64,000 nucleotides of DNA from Symbiodinium natans (Eukaryota > Sar > Dinophyceae > Suessiales > Symbiodiniaceae): NCBI GenBank assembly GCA_905221605.1, contig CAJNDS010002484.1, positions 238,188 to 302,187 on the forward strand. The letters are read 5' to 3'. Both the position numbers and the translations under genes were made by a program. Within the stretch, counting starts at the first letter, position 1. Each line of letters opens with the position of its first letter. The notes under the pieces are model-generated. The model was not told where the DNA came from. It searched no databases and saw only the letters and a list, made by a program, of their open reading frames with translations. Shown here in pieces: positions 42,929-53,325 of the stretch.

Positions 42929-43010
42929 GTTACGTCTACAATTCCGACACGGCGGAGATCATCACCTTCGCTGCTGCCTCAGATAAGCCCCATGTGGCCA
43001 TGGCTAGCTA
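42929..43010 (+). CDS. Exon-like island, ankyrin-type
   Basis: AG at 42927-42928 right after a CCCTAAA block. Reads YVYNSDTAEIITFAAASDKP then HVA. A family B element begins at its 3' side (43014). Confidence 0.45.
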
Positions 43011-43504
43011 TAAGTAGGGTTGTAAGTACCCTATGTTAAGGTTATAACCAGTTCTAATCATAGGTACCCTACTTATCACCCTGCTGAAACCTACCCATGA
43101 ACCTCTAAGCAAGCCCCCCCCCCCCATCCCCCAACCGGCCCGAAAAGCCAGAAGCTCCATGTGGGCGGTTTCTGAAGATGGGGGTACTGTACCCTTTTTG
43201 GGGCTCCCTTTAAGGGGATTCTGTTCTATTTGGGGTAGAAAAACGGTACCCTATTTTGGGAAATGACCATACACCCTTAAACCATAATCCAAGCGACAGA
43301 AGTTCTTAACCCTAAACAGCGAAATCCTATATGAAACCCGCAGAGAGCTTCATAAGCACTTGTGAAACCCCAAGCCGAAAACCCTTGAAAAACCTCAAGC
43401 CCCCACACTACGCTGGAAAAAACCCTATATGACGCCCCTGATACACCCTGAAACCCTAAAAGCCCCCAAAACCTATCAAACCCGAACCTACCCCGAATTT
43501 TCGG

Positions 43505-43680
43505 AAACCCCAAACCCCAAACCCCAAACCCCAAACCCCCAAACCCCAAACCCCAAACCCCAAACCCCAAACCCCAAACCCCAAACCCCAAACCCCAAAC
43601 CCTAAACCCCAAACCCCAAACCCCAAACCCCAAACCCTAAACCCTAAACTCTAAACCCTAAACCCTAAACCCTAAACCCC
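43505..43680. repeat. CCCCAAA then CCCTAAA array
   Basis: About 25 units, the first two thirds mostly CCCCAAA. Confidence 0.95.
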
Positions 43681-43689
43681 CAATCCCAG

Positions 43690-43737
43690 GCAGAGGCCAT
43701 GGCCAAGCTATGGAGTCCTTTGCTGGTGGATCGCTTC
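43690..43737 (+). CDS. Exon-like island, unknown gene
   Basis: AG at 43688-43689, GTAAGC donor at 43738. Reads AEAMAKLWSPLLVDRF. Preceded by the CCCCAAA/CCCTAAA array, followed by TTTAGGG (43757-43840). Confidence 0.6.
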
Positions 43738-43839
43738 GTAAGCTGCCCAAGAGTTGAGGGTTTAGGGTTTGGGGTTTGGGGTTTAGGGTTTAGGGTTTCG
43801 GGTTTAGGGTTTAGGGCTTCGGGTTTAGGGCTATCGGGT

Positions 43840-43940
43840 TTGGGATGTTCCCCCTTCTACGAGCAGTCCTTCATAGGGATTATCGTACCCCCTATTGGAC
43901 TCCCTATTGAGGACTGTGTGTACAAATGGCGACATCCCAA
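43840..43940. mobile_element. Foldback element, family A
   Basis: Starts TGGGATGTTCCCCCTTCTAC and ends GACATCCCAA. Confidence 0.8.
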
Positions 43941-44074
43941 GGTTTTGGCTTTCACGACCTTGTCGGGTTTTTTGGGTTTAGGGTTTAGGGTTTTCGGAGT
44001 TGGGGTTTTCAGCCCCGGGGGTCTGGAGTTCTGGGGTTTAGGGTGAGCCGTGTAGCCTCAAGGCTTCGGGGGAG

Positions 44075-44545
44075 GGCTGCTTTAGGGTTTAGGGTTTAGG
44101 GGTTTAGGGGTTTAGGGGTTTAGGGTTTAGGGTTTAGGGGTTTAGGGTTTAGGGCAAGTTTAGGGTTTAGGGGCCACTGGTGTTGTGCAACATCTTCGCG
44201 CTTCATGAGGGCCCCGTGCACTGTTCCTCGGTTTGTCAGTTCCCCTTCAATGCTGTCCTCCATTAAAGGCTTTGATAGGGTCGATAGGTCTCAGACGGTT
44301 TAAGGGGTTTAAAGGGGTTAGGGTTCAAAGGGTTTACAGAGTTTACCAGGCTTTTCCAGGATTTCGAGAGCTTACAGGGCTTTAAAGTTCTCAGGGCTTC
44401 CAAAAAAGGGGGCTTGGGGTTCATTGGGGTGCTGCCTGGCCGCCCGTTTTTAGCGTTTTAGGGTTCCAGGGTTTTAGGGTTTCAGGGTCCTAAACCCTAA
44501 ACCCTAAACCCTAAACCCTAAACCCCTAAACCCTAAACCCTAAAC
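44075..44545. repeat. TTTAGGG block and CCCTAAA block
   Basis: TTTAGGG at 44075-44175, CCCTAAA at 44488-44545. Confidence 0.9.
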
Positions 44546-45076
44546 ACCAGGGTTTTAGGGTTTCAGGGTTTTAGGGTTTTAGGGCCGCCCCCGGACAAGG
44601 TTGATGGAGCGCGCCAAGGAAACTTGCTAGCAATCCAGGCAGGTGGCGGAGTCCCTCCTCAAAGCCCTCAGATCCCAAAGCCCTTGAACCATCTTGAACC
44701 CCTAAAACCGAAGCCGCTGAAGCCCTAGCCTAGAAGCCCCCCAAAACCCTTAAAAACTCCCTGCGCTTCTTATGAGATAAGCAGTTTCTCAGAGCAGAGA
44801 CGACTTTTGGAGCTCGAATCGGCTCTGACGCCTGAAGCCCGCGAAAGCCCCGAAGCCCCCGAAGCCCGAAGGTTTTAGGGCAATCAGGTCGATCTGCCTG
44901 CAAGTCTGTGAGTGACATGCATTGTTTCACCACCAGCTGCATGTATAACATCGCTTCGCCAGCCAGGGCACTGAGAGCTTGAGCTCCGAGCGAAGGAAGC
45001 GCTGTGGATGATTTTGTTGTAGAACGCACCCCCAAAACCCAAGCTTGCACGTAGGGCAGCAGTACTTCTGACATCT
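44184..45076 (-). CDS. Possible minus-strand exons
   Basis: On the minus strand 45076-44880 reads, after a Met, a helical stretch including LGAQALSALAGEAMLYMQLV and DLQADRPD; 44268-44184 reads MEDSIEGELTNRGTVHGALM then KREDVAQH. Both look more coding than the plus strand here. No family and no confirmed joins, and they would oppose all other genes. Confidence 0.3.
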
Positions 45077-45835
45077 TCTGACCGTAGGCAGGATGGACAC
45101 ATCTTTACCTGTACCTGCCCACGAGCCTGAAAGCAATCTCACGAAGCTGTTGGGGTTCAACCCTAAACCCTAAACCCAAAAATGTGTACATAGAGGTTAG
45201 TGGGCAGTTGGCATGACGATAAGTAGGGTAGCTATACTTGTACCTGGTTATTGAGGGTGCTTAGTCCCCTGCTTTTTTCTCCCCACGAACCTTCTTGTAA
45301 ACCCTAAACCCTAAACCCTAAACCCTAAACCCTAAGCCCTAAACCCTAAACCCTAAACCCTAAACCCTAAGCACTCATCCTTGAACTTTGCCAGGCCTTG
45401 CTCAGGGCAAAGGCCACGGCCAATTGCGAAGACTTGCGGGGCACCAGTGCGCGGTCCTCGGGTTTTCTCCGTGGGGATTGGGGGGGTTTTAGGGTTTCGG
45501 GTTTGGGGGTTTAGGGTTTCGGGTTTGGGGGTTTTAGGGTTTCGGGTTTGAGGTTTGAGGATAATGGGTGGTTCAGGGCTCAGCGTTTGTGTTTTGGGGG
45601 GTTCTGAGAGAGGTGAAGGGCTCGGGAGGCTGTGTCTTGGGAGGGTGACCACCTGATGCAGTGTTGGGCACGTGGATCATCCGCACCAAGCCCTTGCACC
45701 TACAAATTTGCAAAAGGGCCGTAGGCAACCTCCCTGGCATCTGCGGGCAGCGTCTTGATGCCAGGGAAACACACTCACAAGGCACTGGACGTCACATCTT
45801 CAGAGCCTTGGCTTCCTGCCCCTCAAACTTCTCTT

Positions 45836-45980
45836 TCTTGAAGGTTCTTGGGTAGTGACTCAGGTAGTTATAGGTAGGGCTTTAAGTACCCCTAAATAAG
45901 GTTATAACCAGTTCGAGCTATAGTTGCAGTTACCCTAGTTACGACCCCTCTTATAACTACCCACATGAACCTCCCAGTTG
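45836..45980. mobile_element. Foldback element, family B
   Basis: Left end CTTGAAGGTTCTTGGGTAGT, right end CTACCCACATGAACCTCCCAG. The final AG of the right terminus is the acceptor of the exon at 45978. Confidence 0.75.
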
Positions 45981-46056
45981 TGATCCCCCTCACACGGAGG
46001 CCCTGATGCATGCGGCACAGCAGGGTAGCCCTGCGCTGATCCGGCAGCTGGTCCAG
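45978..46056 (+). CDS. Ankyrin-repeat exon
   Basis: AG at 45976-45977, GTACC donor at 46057. Reads CDPPHTEALMHAAQQGSPAL then IRQLVQ, both helices of one ankyrin repeat. A TTTAGGG block follows at 46076-46165. Confidence 0.65.
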
Positions 46057-46590
46057 GTACCACCCACACACCCCGATTAGGGTTTCAGGGTTTAGGGTTT
46101 AGGGTTTAGGGTTTAGGGTTTGGGGTGTAGGGTCTAGGGTTTAGGGTTTAGGGTTTAGGGTTTGCTAAGGTTCCGCGCACACCACCACGCGGGACGTGTG
46201 TTGTGGTGTGCGCCCAGGTTCAACGCGCTCTCCCAACCCACCCACCCGGCTTTAGGGTTTTATAATACCGTGTGTAAGTAGTGGGAGGGGGCGCTACGGG
46301 CCGCCTTTGACCAAATCCTGGGGTACCCCCCGCGAAGTCCTCCCTGTCTCCCCAAGATCCATAGGTTTTTTGGCGGGTTTAGGTTTTTGTTGCCCGGTGT
46401 TTCCAAGTTATGATGCCTATACTTTTATGAGACCTTTTGGAAGGACTGTCCTGGGACCTGGGACCCTGCTTACAAGATCCATAGGTTCATGTGTTGGGCT
46501 CCCTTTGGTCTTTGGTCCTGGGAGACGATTAGGGAGGGTTTGGGAGGCTGCGGAAGGAGGCTTCCTGAAAGGAGGAATTCCTGGCTCAGA

Positions 46591-46852
46591 AATGCTCCGG
46601 GAGCCAGAAATGGTCCGGGAGGAGCCCAAGAAAGGCTCAGAAATGGTCCGGGAGGAGCCCCAAAAGGCTCAGAAATGGTCCGGGAGGAGCTCAGAAAAGT
46701 CCGGGAGAAAAAAATTCAGAAATGGTCCGGGAGAAACCCATGAAGGCGCAGGAAATGGTCCGGGAGAAACCCAAAAAGGTTGAGAAGCCCAAAAAAAAGC
46801 TCAGAAATGGTCCGGGACAGGCTCAGAAATGGTCCCAGAACTGGTCCGGGAG
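46591..46852. repeat. Minisatellite, unit about 27-33 bp
   Basis: About eight imperfect copies of a unit containing CAGAAATGGTCCGGGAG. The Gly/Glu-rich frames crossing it are by-products. Confidence 0.9.
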
Positions 46853-47744
46853 CTGGGCCTCCCTGGACCCTTAGGGGAGCACGCACCAGTGCGGGGTCAC
46901 TAAAAAATTAGGGATTGGGGTAATTCTGACGCTGGCACGCGGGTTAAACCCTTCTAGGCGTGGGCCGCGCTCACCGCGCGCAACGGCCCCGAGCCCTTTC
47001 CAGGCTGCGCCTGAAGGCTCGGCCTCGTCCGCGGGCCTGTCGCCACGCGGTATCGCTCGCCGCTGCTTATCGCAGCGCCCGCGGCTCGCTCCAGTTTAGG
47101 GTTGAGGTTTGGGGGAGACAGCCTAATTTGCCACCATCACGATCTCTCCCTACAATCACTATATGGGTAGCCTCCTAAATTAGGGCCCCCTTTTTGGATG
47201 CCCGTCACACAGCGGCACCCTTTAACAGGGGATCCCTAAAACGGACCCTAGTTTAGAGAACTACCCTGATTTTAGTCGACTTAATGTACTCGAAATACCG
47301 GGGCTTTGGAGAAATCGGGCCAAGCTTGGTAGACGCACATCGCTTGCGCGCAACCCGAAACCTGAGCCCTGCCCGTTCAGGCCCACGCGCGCGTCAATGC
47401 GGCCGGAAGCCTAGCGACATTGTAAGGTCCTGTGGTAGTTTGAGCTTCTCTGGGGTTCTTTTGGGTCTTAATTTCTGATCCACACAACGCCAACCCAAGC
47501 CAAGTCCTGAGCCCTAAACTCTGAGACCCCCAACCCAGAACCCTTTGGGGTACTGTTGAAGAGCCTTTCGGATTGAAGCCTCTACTTCAAGGCTTACATA
47601 TTCTATCCATCATTTGGGGGAAGAAGAACAGATGCCCAAATGTTGAACACGCGCGCATCTTAGTACCCATGAACCTTCAATCAGGGGGTGCCGGTCTGAC
47701 TGCTTCCTGCTTTCAGCATGAACATCAGTTCTAAAGCTTGTTAA
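46853..47744. other. No confident gene
   Basis: Some GC-rich coding-like text at 46955-47095, without recognisable family. A lone family B right end at about 47660-47690. Confidence 0.4.
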
Positions 47745-47882
47745 GCCCCAAACCCTAAACCCTAAACCCTAAACCCTAAACCCTAAACCCTAAACCCTAA
47801 ACCCTAAACCCTAAACCCTAAACCCTAAACCCTAAACCCTAAACCCTAAACCCTAAACCCTAAACCCTAAACCCTAAACCGC
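47745..47882. repeat. Interstitial telomere-like array, CCCTAAA
   Basis: Nearly perfect, about 19 units. Confidence 0.98.
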
Positions 47883-48068
47883 ACCTTGAAGTTCGACAGC
47901 TTTCCTGGGGGCGTGTACGTTGAGATGGGTGGTTGTGGTCCTGGAGCATTTGGGGATTGATGGAGGAGCGGAGGAGGAGAAGGTGGATGTGGTTGTTCGA
48001 TGTTTCACGTCTGGAGAACGCTGACGTTCCGCCCGAAAAAGGTGATTCCAGTTAAAAAAAAAACAAAA

Positions 48069-48465
48069 AACCCTAAACCCTAAACCCTAAACCCTAAACC
48101 CTAAACCCTAAACCCTAAACCCTAAACCCTAAACCCTAAACCCTAAACCCTAAACCCTAAACCCTAAACCCTAAACCCTAAACCCTAAACCCTAAACCCT
48201 AAACCCTAAACCCCCTAAACCCTAAACCCTAAACCCTAAACCCTAAACCTAACCCTAAAAACCCTAAACCCTAAACCCTAAACCCTAAACCCTAAACCCT
48301 AAACCCCTAAACCCTAAACCCTAAACCCTAAACCCTAAACCCCTAAACCCTAAACCCTAAACCCTAAACCCTAAACCCTAAACCCTAAACCCTAAACCCT
48401 AAACCCTAAACCCTAAACCCTAAACCCTAAACCCTAAACCCTAAACCCTAACCCTAAACTCTAAG
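48069..48465. repeat. Long CCCTAAA array
   Basis: About 56 units with rare CCCCTAAA or CCTAA slips, one of the two longest arrays in the window. Confidence 0.98.
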
Positions 48466-48540
48466 CTTAAGCCTGAGTGCTCAGCTTAAGCCTTCTCACG
48501 TACAGGAGCGTAACACACCTTGACGGGAATGTAAACAAAT

Positions 48541-48670
48541 GACCTTCTAGTCTTACCTAGAGGTAAATGGTAATTAGAGAATATAATTACAGCCATTTAC
48601 AGGTAAGTGCATGTCTGTATACAAATATTCGTTAATATTTCTATAGACAGTACTGTCAGTACTAATACAA
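48541..48670. repeat. Left flanking direct repeat of the tandem array, with a hairpin
   Basis: Contains an inverted repeat at 48552-48607 (arms CTTACCT..GTAAATGG..TAATTA and complement). A diverged copy in the same orientation lies at 50669-50805 on the other side of the array. Confidence 0.8.
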
Positions 48671-48699
48671 GAGTTATTTAATGCCCTAAAACCCTGACA

Positions 48700-50668
48700 T
48701 CAAACCCGGATCAGAAAATGGACCCTCGAGTGCTCGTGGCCAGCCAAAGGCCTTGGAGCAAAAAATTACTCGGGAATAGCGCGTTTTTCTTTGTCTGGCC
48801 TTGCTAAAACCGTGGTGGAAGCCAAAAATTATTCCAAAACGGTGCGTTTCTCTTTGTGTGGCCTCTCTGAAGCTCTTTCGAAGGTCTGAAGGAGGCTGAA
48901 AGCTTTTTTGAAGGTCCCAGGGAGGCTCCGTGGGGGGTACCCCAGGATTCGGGAAAAATGGCTCGATTCCCAATTAATTTTAAATAGATTTTATATAGCG
49001 GAAATTACCCCCTCATTTTCTGGAATTGTAGCTTTCCTGTGGGGTAGCCCAGGAGAGGGGAAGCCACCCTAAGCCCCAGTCAAACCCGGATCAAAAAATG
49101 GACCCTCGAGTGCTTGTGGCCAGCCAAAGGCCTTGGAGCCAAAAATTACTCGGGAACAGCGTGTTTTTCTTTGTCTGGCCTTGCTACTCGTGGCCAGCCA
49201 AAGGCCTTGGAGCTAAAAATTACTCGGGAACAGTGCGTTTTTCTTGTCTGGCCTTGCTAAATCGTGGTTGAAGCCAAAAATTACTCCAAAACAGTGCGTT
49301 TCTCTTTGTGTGGCCTCTCTGAAGCTCTTTCGAAGGTCTGAAGGAAGCTGAAAGCTTTTTTGAAGGTCCCAGGGAGGCTCCGTGGGGGGTACCCCAGGAT
49401 TCGGGAAAAATGGCTCGATTCCCAGTTAATTTTAAATAGATTTTATATAGCGGAAATTACCCCTTCATTTTCTGGAATTGTAGCTTTCCTGTGGGGTAGC
49501 CCAGGAGAGGGGAAGCCACCCTAAGCCCCAGTCAAACCCGGATCAAAAAATGGACCCTCGAGTGCTCGTGGCCAGCCAAAGGCCTTGGAGCCAAAAATTA
49601 CTCGGGAACAGCGCGTTTTTCTTTGTCTGGCCTTGCTAAACCGTGGTGGAAGCCAAAAATTACTCCAAAACGGTGCGTTTCTCTTTGTGTGGCCTCTCTG
49701 AAGCTCTGTCGAAGGTCTGAAGGAGGCTGAAAGCTTTTTTGAAGGTCCCAGGGAGGCTCCGTGGGGGGTACCCCAGGATTCGGGAAAAATGGCTCGATTC
49801 CCAGTTAATTTTAAATAGATTTTATATAGCGGAAATTACCCCCTCATTTTCTGGAATTGTAGCTTTCCTGTGGGGTAGCCCAGGAGAGGGGAAGCCACCC
49901 TAAGCCCCAGTCAAACCCGGATCAAAAAATGGACCCTCGAGTGCTTGTGGCCAGCCAAAGGCCTTGGAGCCAAAAATTACTCGGGAACAGCGTGTTTTTC
50001 TTTGTCTGGCCTTGCTACTCGTGGCCAGCCAAAGGCCTTGGAGCTAAAAATTACTCGGGAACAGTGCGTTTTTCTTGTCTGGTCTTGCTAAATCGTGGTT
50101 GAAGCCAAAAATTACTCCAAAACAGTGCGTTTCTCTTTGTGTGGCCTCTCTGAAGCTCTTTCGAAGGTCTGAAGGAAGCTGAAAGCTTTTTTGAAGGTCC
50201 CAGGGAGGCTCCGTGGGGGGTACCCCAGGATTCGGGAAAAATGGCTCGATTCCCAGTTAATTTTAAATAGATTTTATATAGCGGAAATTACCCCCTCATT
50301 TTCTGGAATTGTAGCTTTCCTGTGGGGTAGCCCAGGAGAGGGGAAGCCACCCTAAGCCCCAGTCAAACCCGGATCAAAAAATGGACCCTCGAGTGCTTGT
50401 GGCCAGCCAAAGGCCTTGGAGCCAAAAATTACTCGGGAACAGCGTGTTTTTCTTTGTCTGGCCTTGCTAAATCGTGCTTGGGGCCAAAAATTATTCCAAA
50501 ACAGTGCGTTTCTTTGTGTGTAGCCTCTTTAAGTGCGTTTTTCTTTGTCTGGCCTTTCTAAATCGTGCTTGGAGCCAAAAATTATTCCAAAACAAGGCGT
50601 TTTTCTGTGTGGGGTACCCCACAGGAGGGGTAAGCCCCCCTAAGCCACCCAAAGGCTTTAGCGAAGCC
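48700..50668. repeat. Higher-order tandem repeat array
   Basis: Units start at 48701, 49081, 49533, 49912 and 50364, spacing 380, 452, 379 and 452 bp. The longer units carry an internal duplication of about 73 bp. The repeating unit is therefore a dimer of about 831 bp. Copies are nearly identical. No conserved protein frame is evident. Confidence 0.95.
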
Positions 50669-50805
50669 GACTTTCTAGTCTTACCTAGAAGTAAATGGTA
50701 ATTATGGAACATAATTACAGCCATTCACTGTGTCAGTGCATGGTCTATATACACATATTCTGAAATATCTTTACCAAACACTATTATCAGTATTAGCGAC
50801 GCTTA
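50669..50805. repeat. Right flanking direct repeat of the tandem array
   Basis: Diverged copy of 48541-48670, same orientation, hairpin partly decayed. Confidence 0.8.
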
Positions 50806-50948
50806 AGAACTTAAGCGTCTTACAAATGCTTTGGGTGGCATCCTGGGGTGGGAGAAAGTAGAGCTCCATGTACATGACGGAACTCTTTTGCGCTGAAGGT
50901 TTCGGACGTCCGTCTTGATTTCCATACACTACGCATGTTAAATCGACA

Positions 50949-51012
50949 AGCCCTAAACCCTAAACCCCAAACCCTAAACCCTAGACCCTAGACCCTAAAC
51001 CCTAAACCCTCC
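50949..51012. repeat. Interstitial telomere-like block, CCCTAAA
   Basis: About nine units, 40 bp upstream of the acceptor of the next exon. Confidence 0.95.
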
Positions 51013-51054
51013 TATCAGCCGGCTCCGGTTTGGAGACTTCCGCTTTCTTTCGAG

Positions 51055-51108
51055 GTCAACAAAGATGGGTACAGCCCGTTGCTCATTGCGGCGGTCACCG
51101 GGCACGAG
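51055..51108 (+). CDS. Ankyrin-repeat exon, first helix
   Basis: AG at 51053-51054, GC donor at 51109. Reads VNKDGYSPLLIAAVTGHE, a near-consensus ankyrin start. Confidence 0.75.
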
Positions 51109-51357
51109 GCTGGGGCTTCCCTCGCCTTTTGGGGGCTTGTGGGGCTCGAGGTGGGGGTTTATTTAGGGTTTCAGGGTTTTAGGGTTTTAGGCTTTTAGGG
51201 TTTTAAGGTTTTAGGGGTTTAGGGTTTTAGGGTTTTAGGGTTTAGGGTTTAGGGTTTAGGCAGGCCTTGGGGGGTTGAAGGGTTGAAGGGGCTTGGGGGT
51301 TACAGGGCTGAAGGGCGTCTAAGGATTCTTAGGACTCCCCGCGCGCCCTCAGAGCAG
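51109..51357 (+). other. GC-AG intron carrying TTTTAGGG/TTTAGGG repeats
   Basis: 249 nt. Both ends are fixed by exact continuation of one ankyrin repeat across it. The repeat block lies at 51163-51262. Confidence 0.7.
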
Positions 51358-51423
51358 GACGCCGTGCGGGTGCTGATGACTTGCCGGGCAGATGTGACCC
51401 TGAAGTCCTTCAAGGGCAACTCG
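51358..51423 (+). CDS. Ankyrin-repeat exon, second helix and next loop
   Basis: AG at 51356-51357, GT at 51424. Reads DAVRVLMTCRADVTLKSFKG then NS. Joined to the previous exon it makes a full ankyrin unit. TTTAGGG follows at 51463-51502. Confidence 0.75.
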
Positions 51424-51896
51424 GTGTAGCCGGCATGCAACCAAGCAGCCGAATTCGATGGGGGTTTAGGGTTTAGGGTTTAGGGTTTAGGGTTTAGGGT
51501 TCACCTCCATGTTGAGGGTGTTCCGCTCGAAGGCCGAGCCTACCACGGTGAAACCCCAACAGCTACATCGGGTGTGGGTGTCAGTTCGACGGCACGCTTG
51601 TTGGGAGTGCTTAGCTGTAGGCGTTTGCGGTTCAGGATTCTGGATAGGCATGCACGCACTCCTGGCTCATGAAGTGCAACGGCCAGGTCTTGCAGTTTAT
51701 CAAACACGAAGGGAAGCAAAACATTTTGAGAGTGGTGGACGAGGCCTGCACGCACCATTTTGCATAGCTCATGGTTCGCATGGAAGTTGTTTGTCGGTGC
51801 TGAAGAGAATTCGAGCATTTCCCAGGGCGGGACCCATCCAAACATGCCAGCGTAAGCCAAACCAACTGCTGACGTCGCCGACCCTGCAAAACCCTG

Positions 51897-52018
51897 AGCC
51901 CTAAACCCTAAACCCTAAACCGTAAACCCTAAACCCTAAACCCTAAACCCTGTACCCTGTACCCTAATCCCTAAACCCTAAACCCTAAACCCTCAACCCT
52001 CAACCCTAAACCCAACCC
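51897..52018. repeat. Interstitial telomere-like array, CCCTAAA
   Basis: About 17 units with CCCTGTA and CCCTCAA variants. Confidence 0.95.
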
Positions 52019-53325
52019 TAAGCAAGACCGCAGCCGAGACAGCCCATTGGTCAAGCGACAGAGCTCTCGAACTAAGCCCAGCACCTGAAGCCCCTGAAGC
52101 TCAACTCGCAAAGCCCCTTCTTGACGTGGGTGGTTAGTACTTCCAGCCCTCCACTGCCCCAAAAGCCGCCTCGACCCGAACAGACCCACAATTCTTTGGG
52201 CAGGTGCGCAGTGGGAAAGAATCGAAAGCCACGGTGCGCACCTCAGCGATCTCAAGTCTCTCTCTCTGTGCCAACCCCTTACGAAGCCATCCCCACATTC
52301 TAGAACGCCCAAACCCCCAAATCCGAGCCCCAAACGCGAAGCCCTGAACCCCCCTAAACCCCCCAAAAAGTAGAATGGACGCAATAAATCTTACGGCCTC
52401 CAGCGTAGTGGAGCCGATGGCCCCATCCCTGTACCTGACAAGCAAGATCTAAGGACCGGGTTGAGGGTGTCAGGGGTTATGGTTATGCTGAATACTGAGT
52501 TCATGAGACCCGCGTCTACTTGAAGATCTCTCTTAGACCTCACGAAAGGGGCCTTGGGCTCGAATCCTTGACGACTTCGCCCACCAAGGTGTCAAAGGCA
52601 CGTGTGCGCTCCAAGTCGCAAGGAAGGAAGAAGGGAGAAAACTGCGCCAGGTCTTGGTTGAGCGAAACCCTAGACCCTAAACCCTAAACTTCAGATCCTA
52701 ATTTTCGGGTTGAGAGTGAACCCCCTGAAGCCCGAAGCTGAAAAGTCTCTGAACCGTGCCGACGGGCTTGCTTGGGAGTTTACAGCCCGAAGGGTTTTGG
52801 GTTCTTTGGAGTTTAGGGTTTAGGATTTAGGGTCTGGGTTCGTTTTATCACAGATTCCACGCAAACCCCTGTCTCAACTTACGCCCGCTGAGTGCTAAAA
52901 CTAGACCTAAAACTAGAATCTAGAATCCCGTAAAGCTCCAACCCATCTATACATCAACCCATTGCAACTTGCAAAGCCCCCTATCAAAATCCAAACCTCG
53001 TCAAAGCCCTCGTGCCATCGCAGCTCTGTCTGCCGCGGGCAGCCGCGCAGTTGGCACAACCGCTGCAAGAGGCCTCCCCATTCTGCGTAGGGATTGAGCA
53101 GGGATGATAGGGTCCTAGCGTTTAGGGTCCAGGGTTAGGGGTTTAGTCCGGTGGCTTGGCTCACAGAGCGCGTGAAGGCATCAGCAGCTTGAAGGTTCCA
53201 GAGTCCTCTGCCTCACACTCTGTTTACTCCAGAACCTTGAGGCGGTTCCTGATGGTCCTACCAGGTTCTATCCGAGCCCTCGGCGCCTCCAGAGGCTTCC
53301 GCAAAGGGGGGGGTTTCCAGATGTC
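52019..53325. other. No confident gene
   Basis: Several overlapping open frames on both strands (51509-52445, 53156-53320), none with a family motif or clear splice joins. Confidence 0.4.

Noticed and set aside
46307..46783. Plus-strand 158-codon frame
   Set aside because: Its coding-looking second half is the minisatellite with unit CAGAAATGGTCCGGGAG.
48686..48973. Minus-strand frame of 95 codons in the tandem array
   Set aside because: Not preserved in the other copies of the unit; repeat by-product.
48700..50668. CRISPR-like or phage-type repeat array
   Set aside because: Units are about 380-450 bp with no short spacers, and the genome is clearly eukaryotic.
52540..52600. tRNA-like GGGCTCGAATCC box
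   Set aside because: No flanking stems or anticodon arm that fold as a tRNA.
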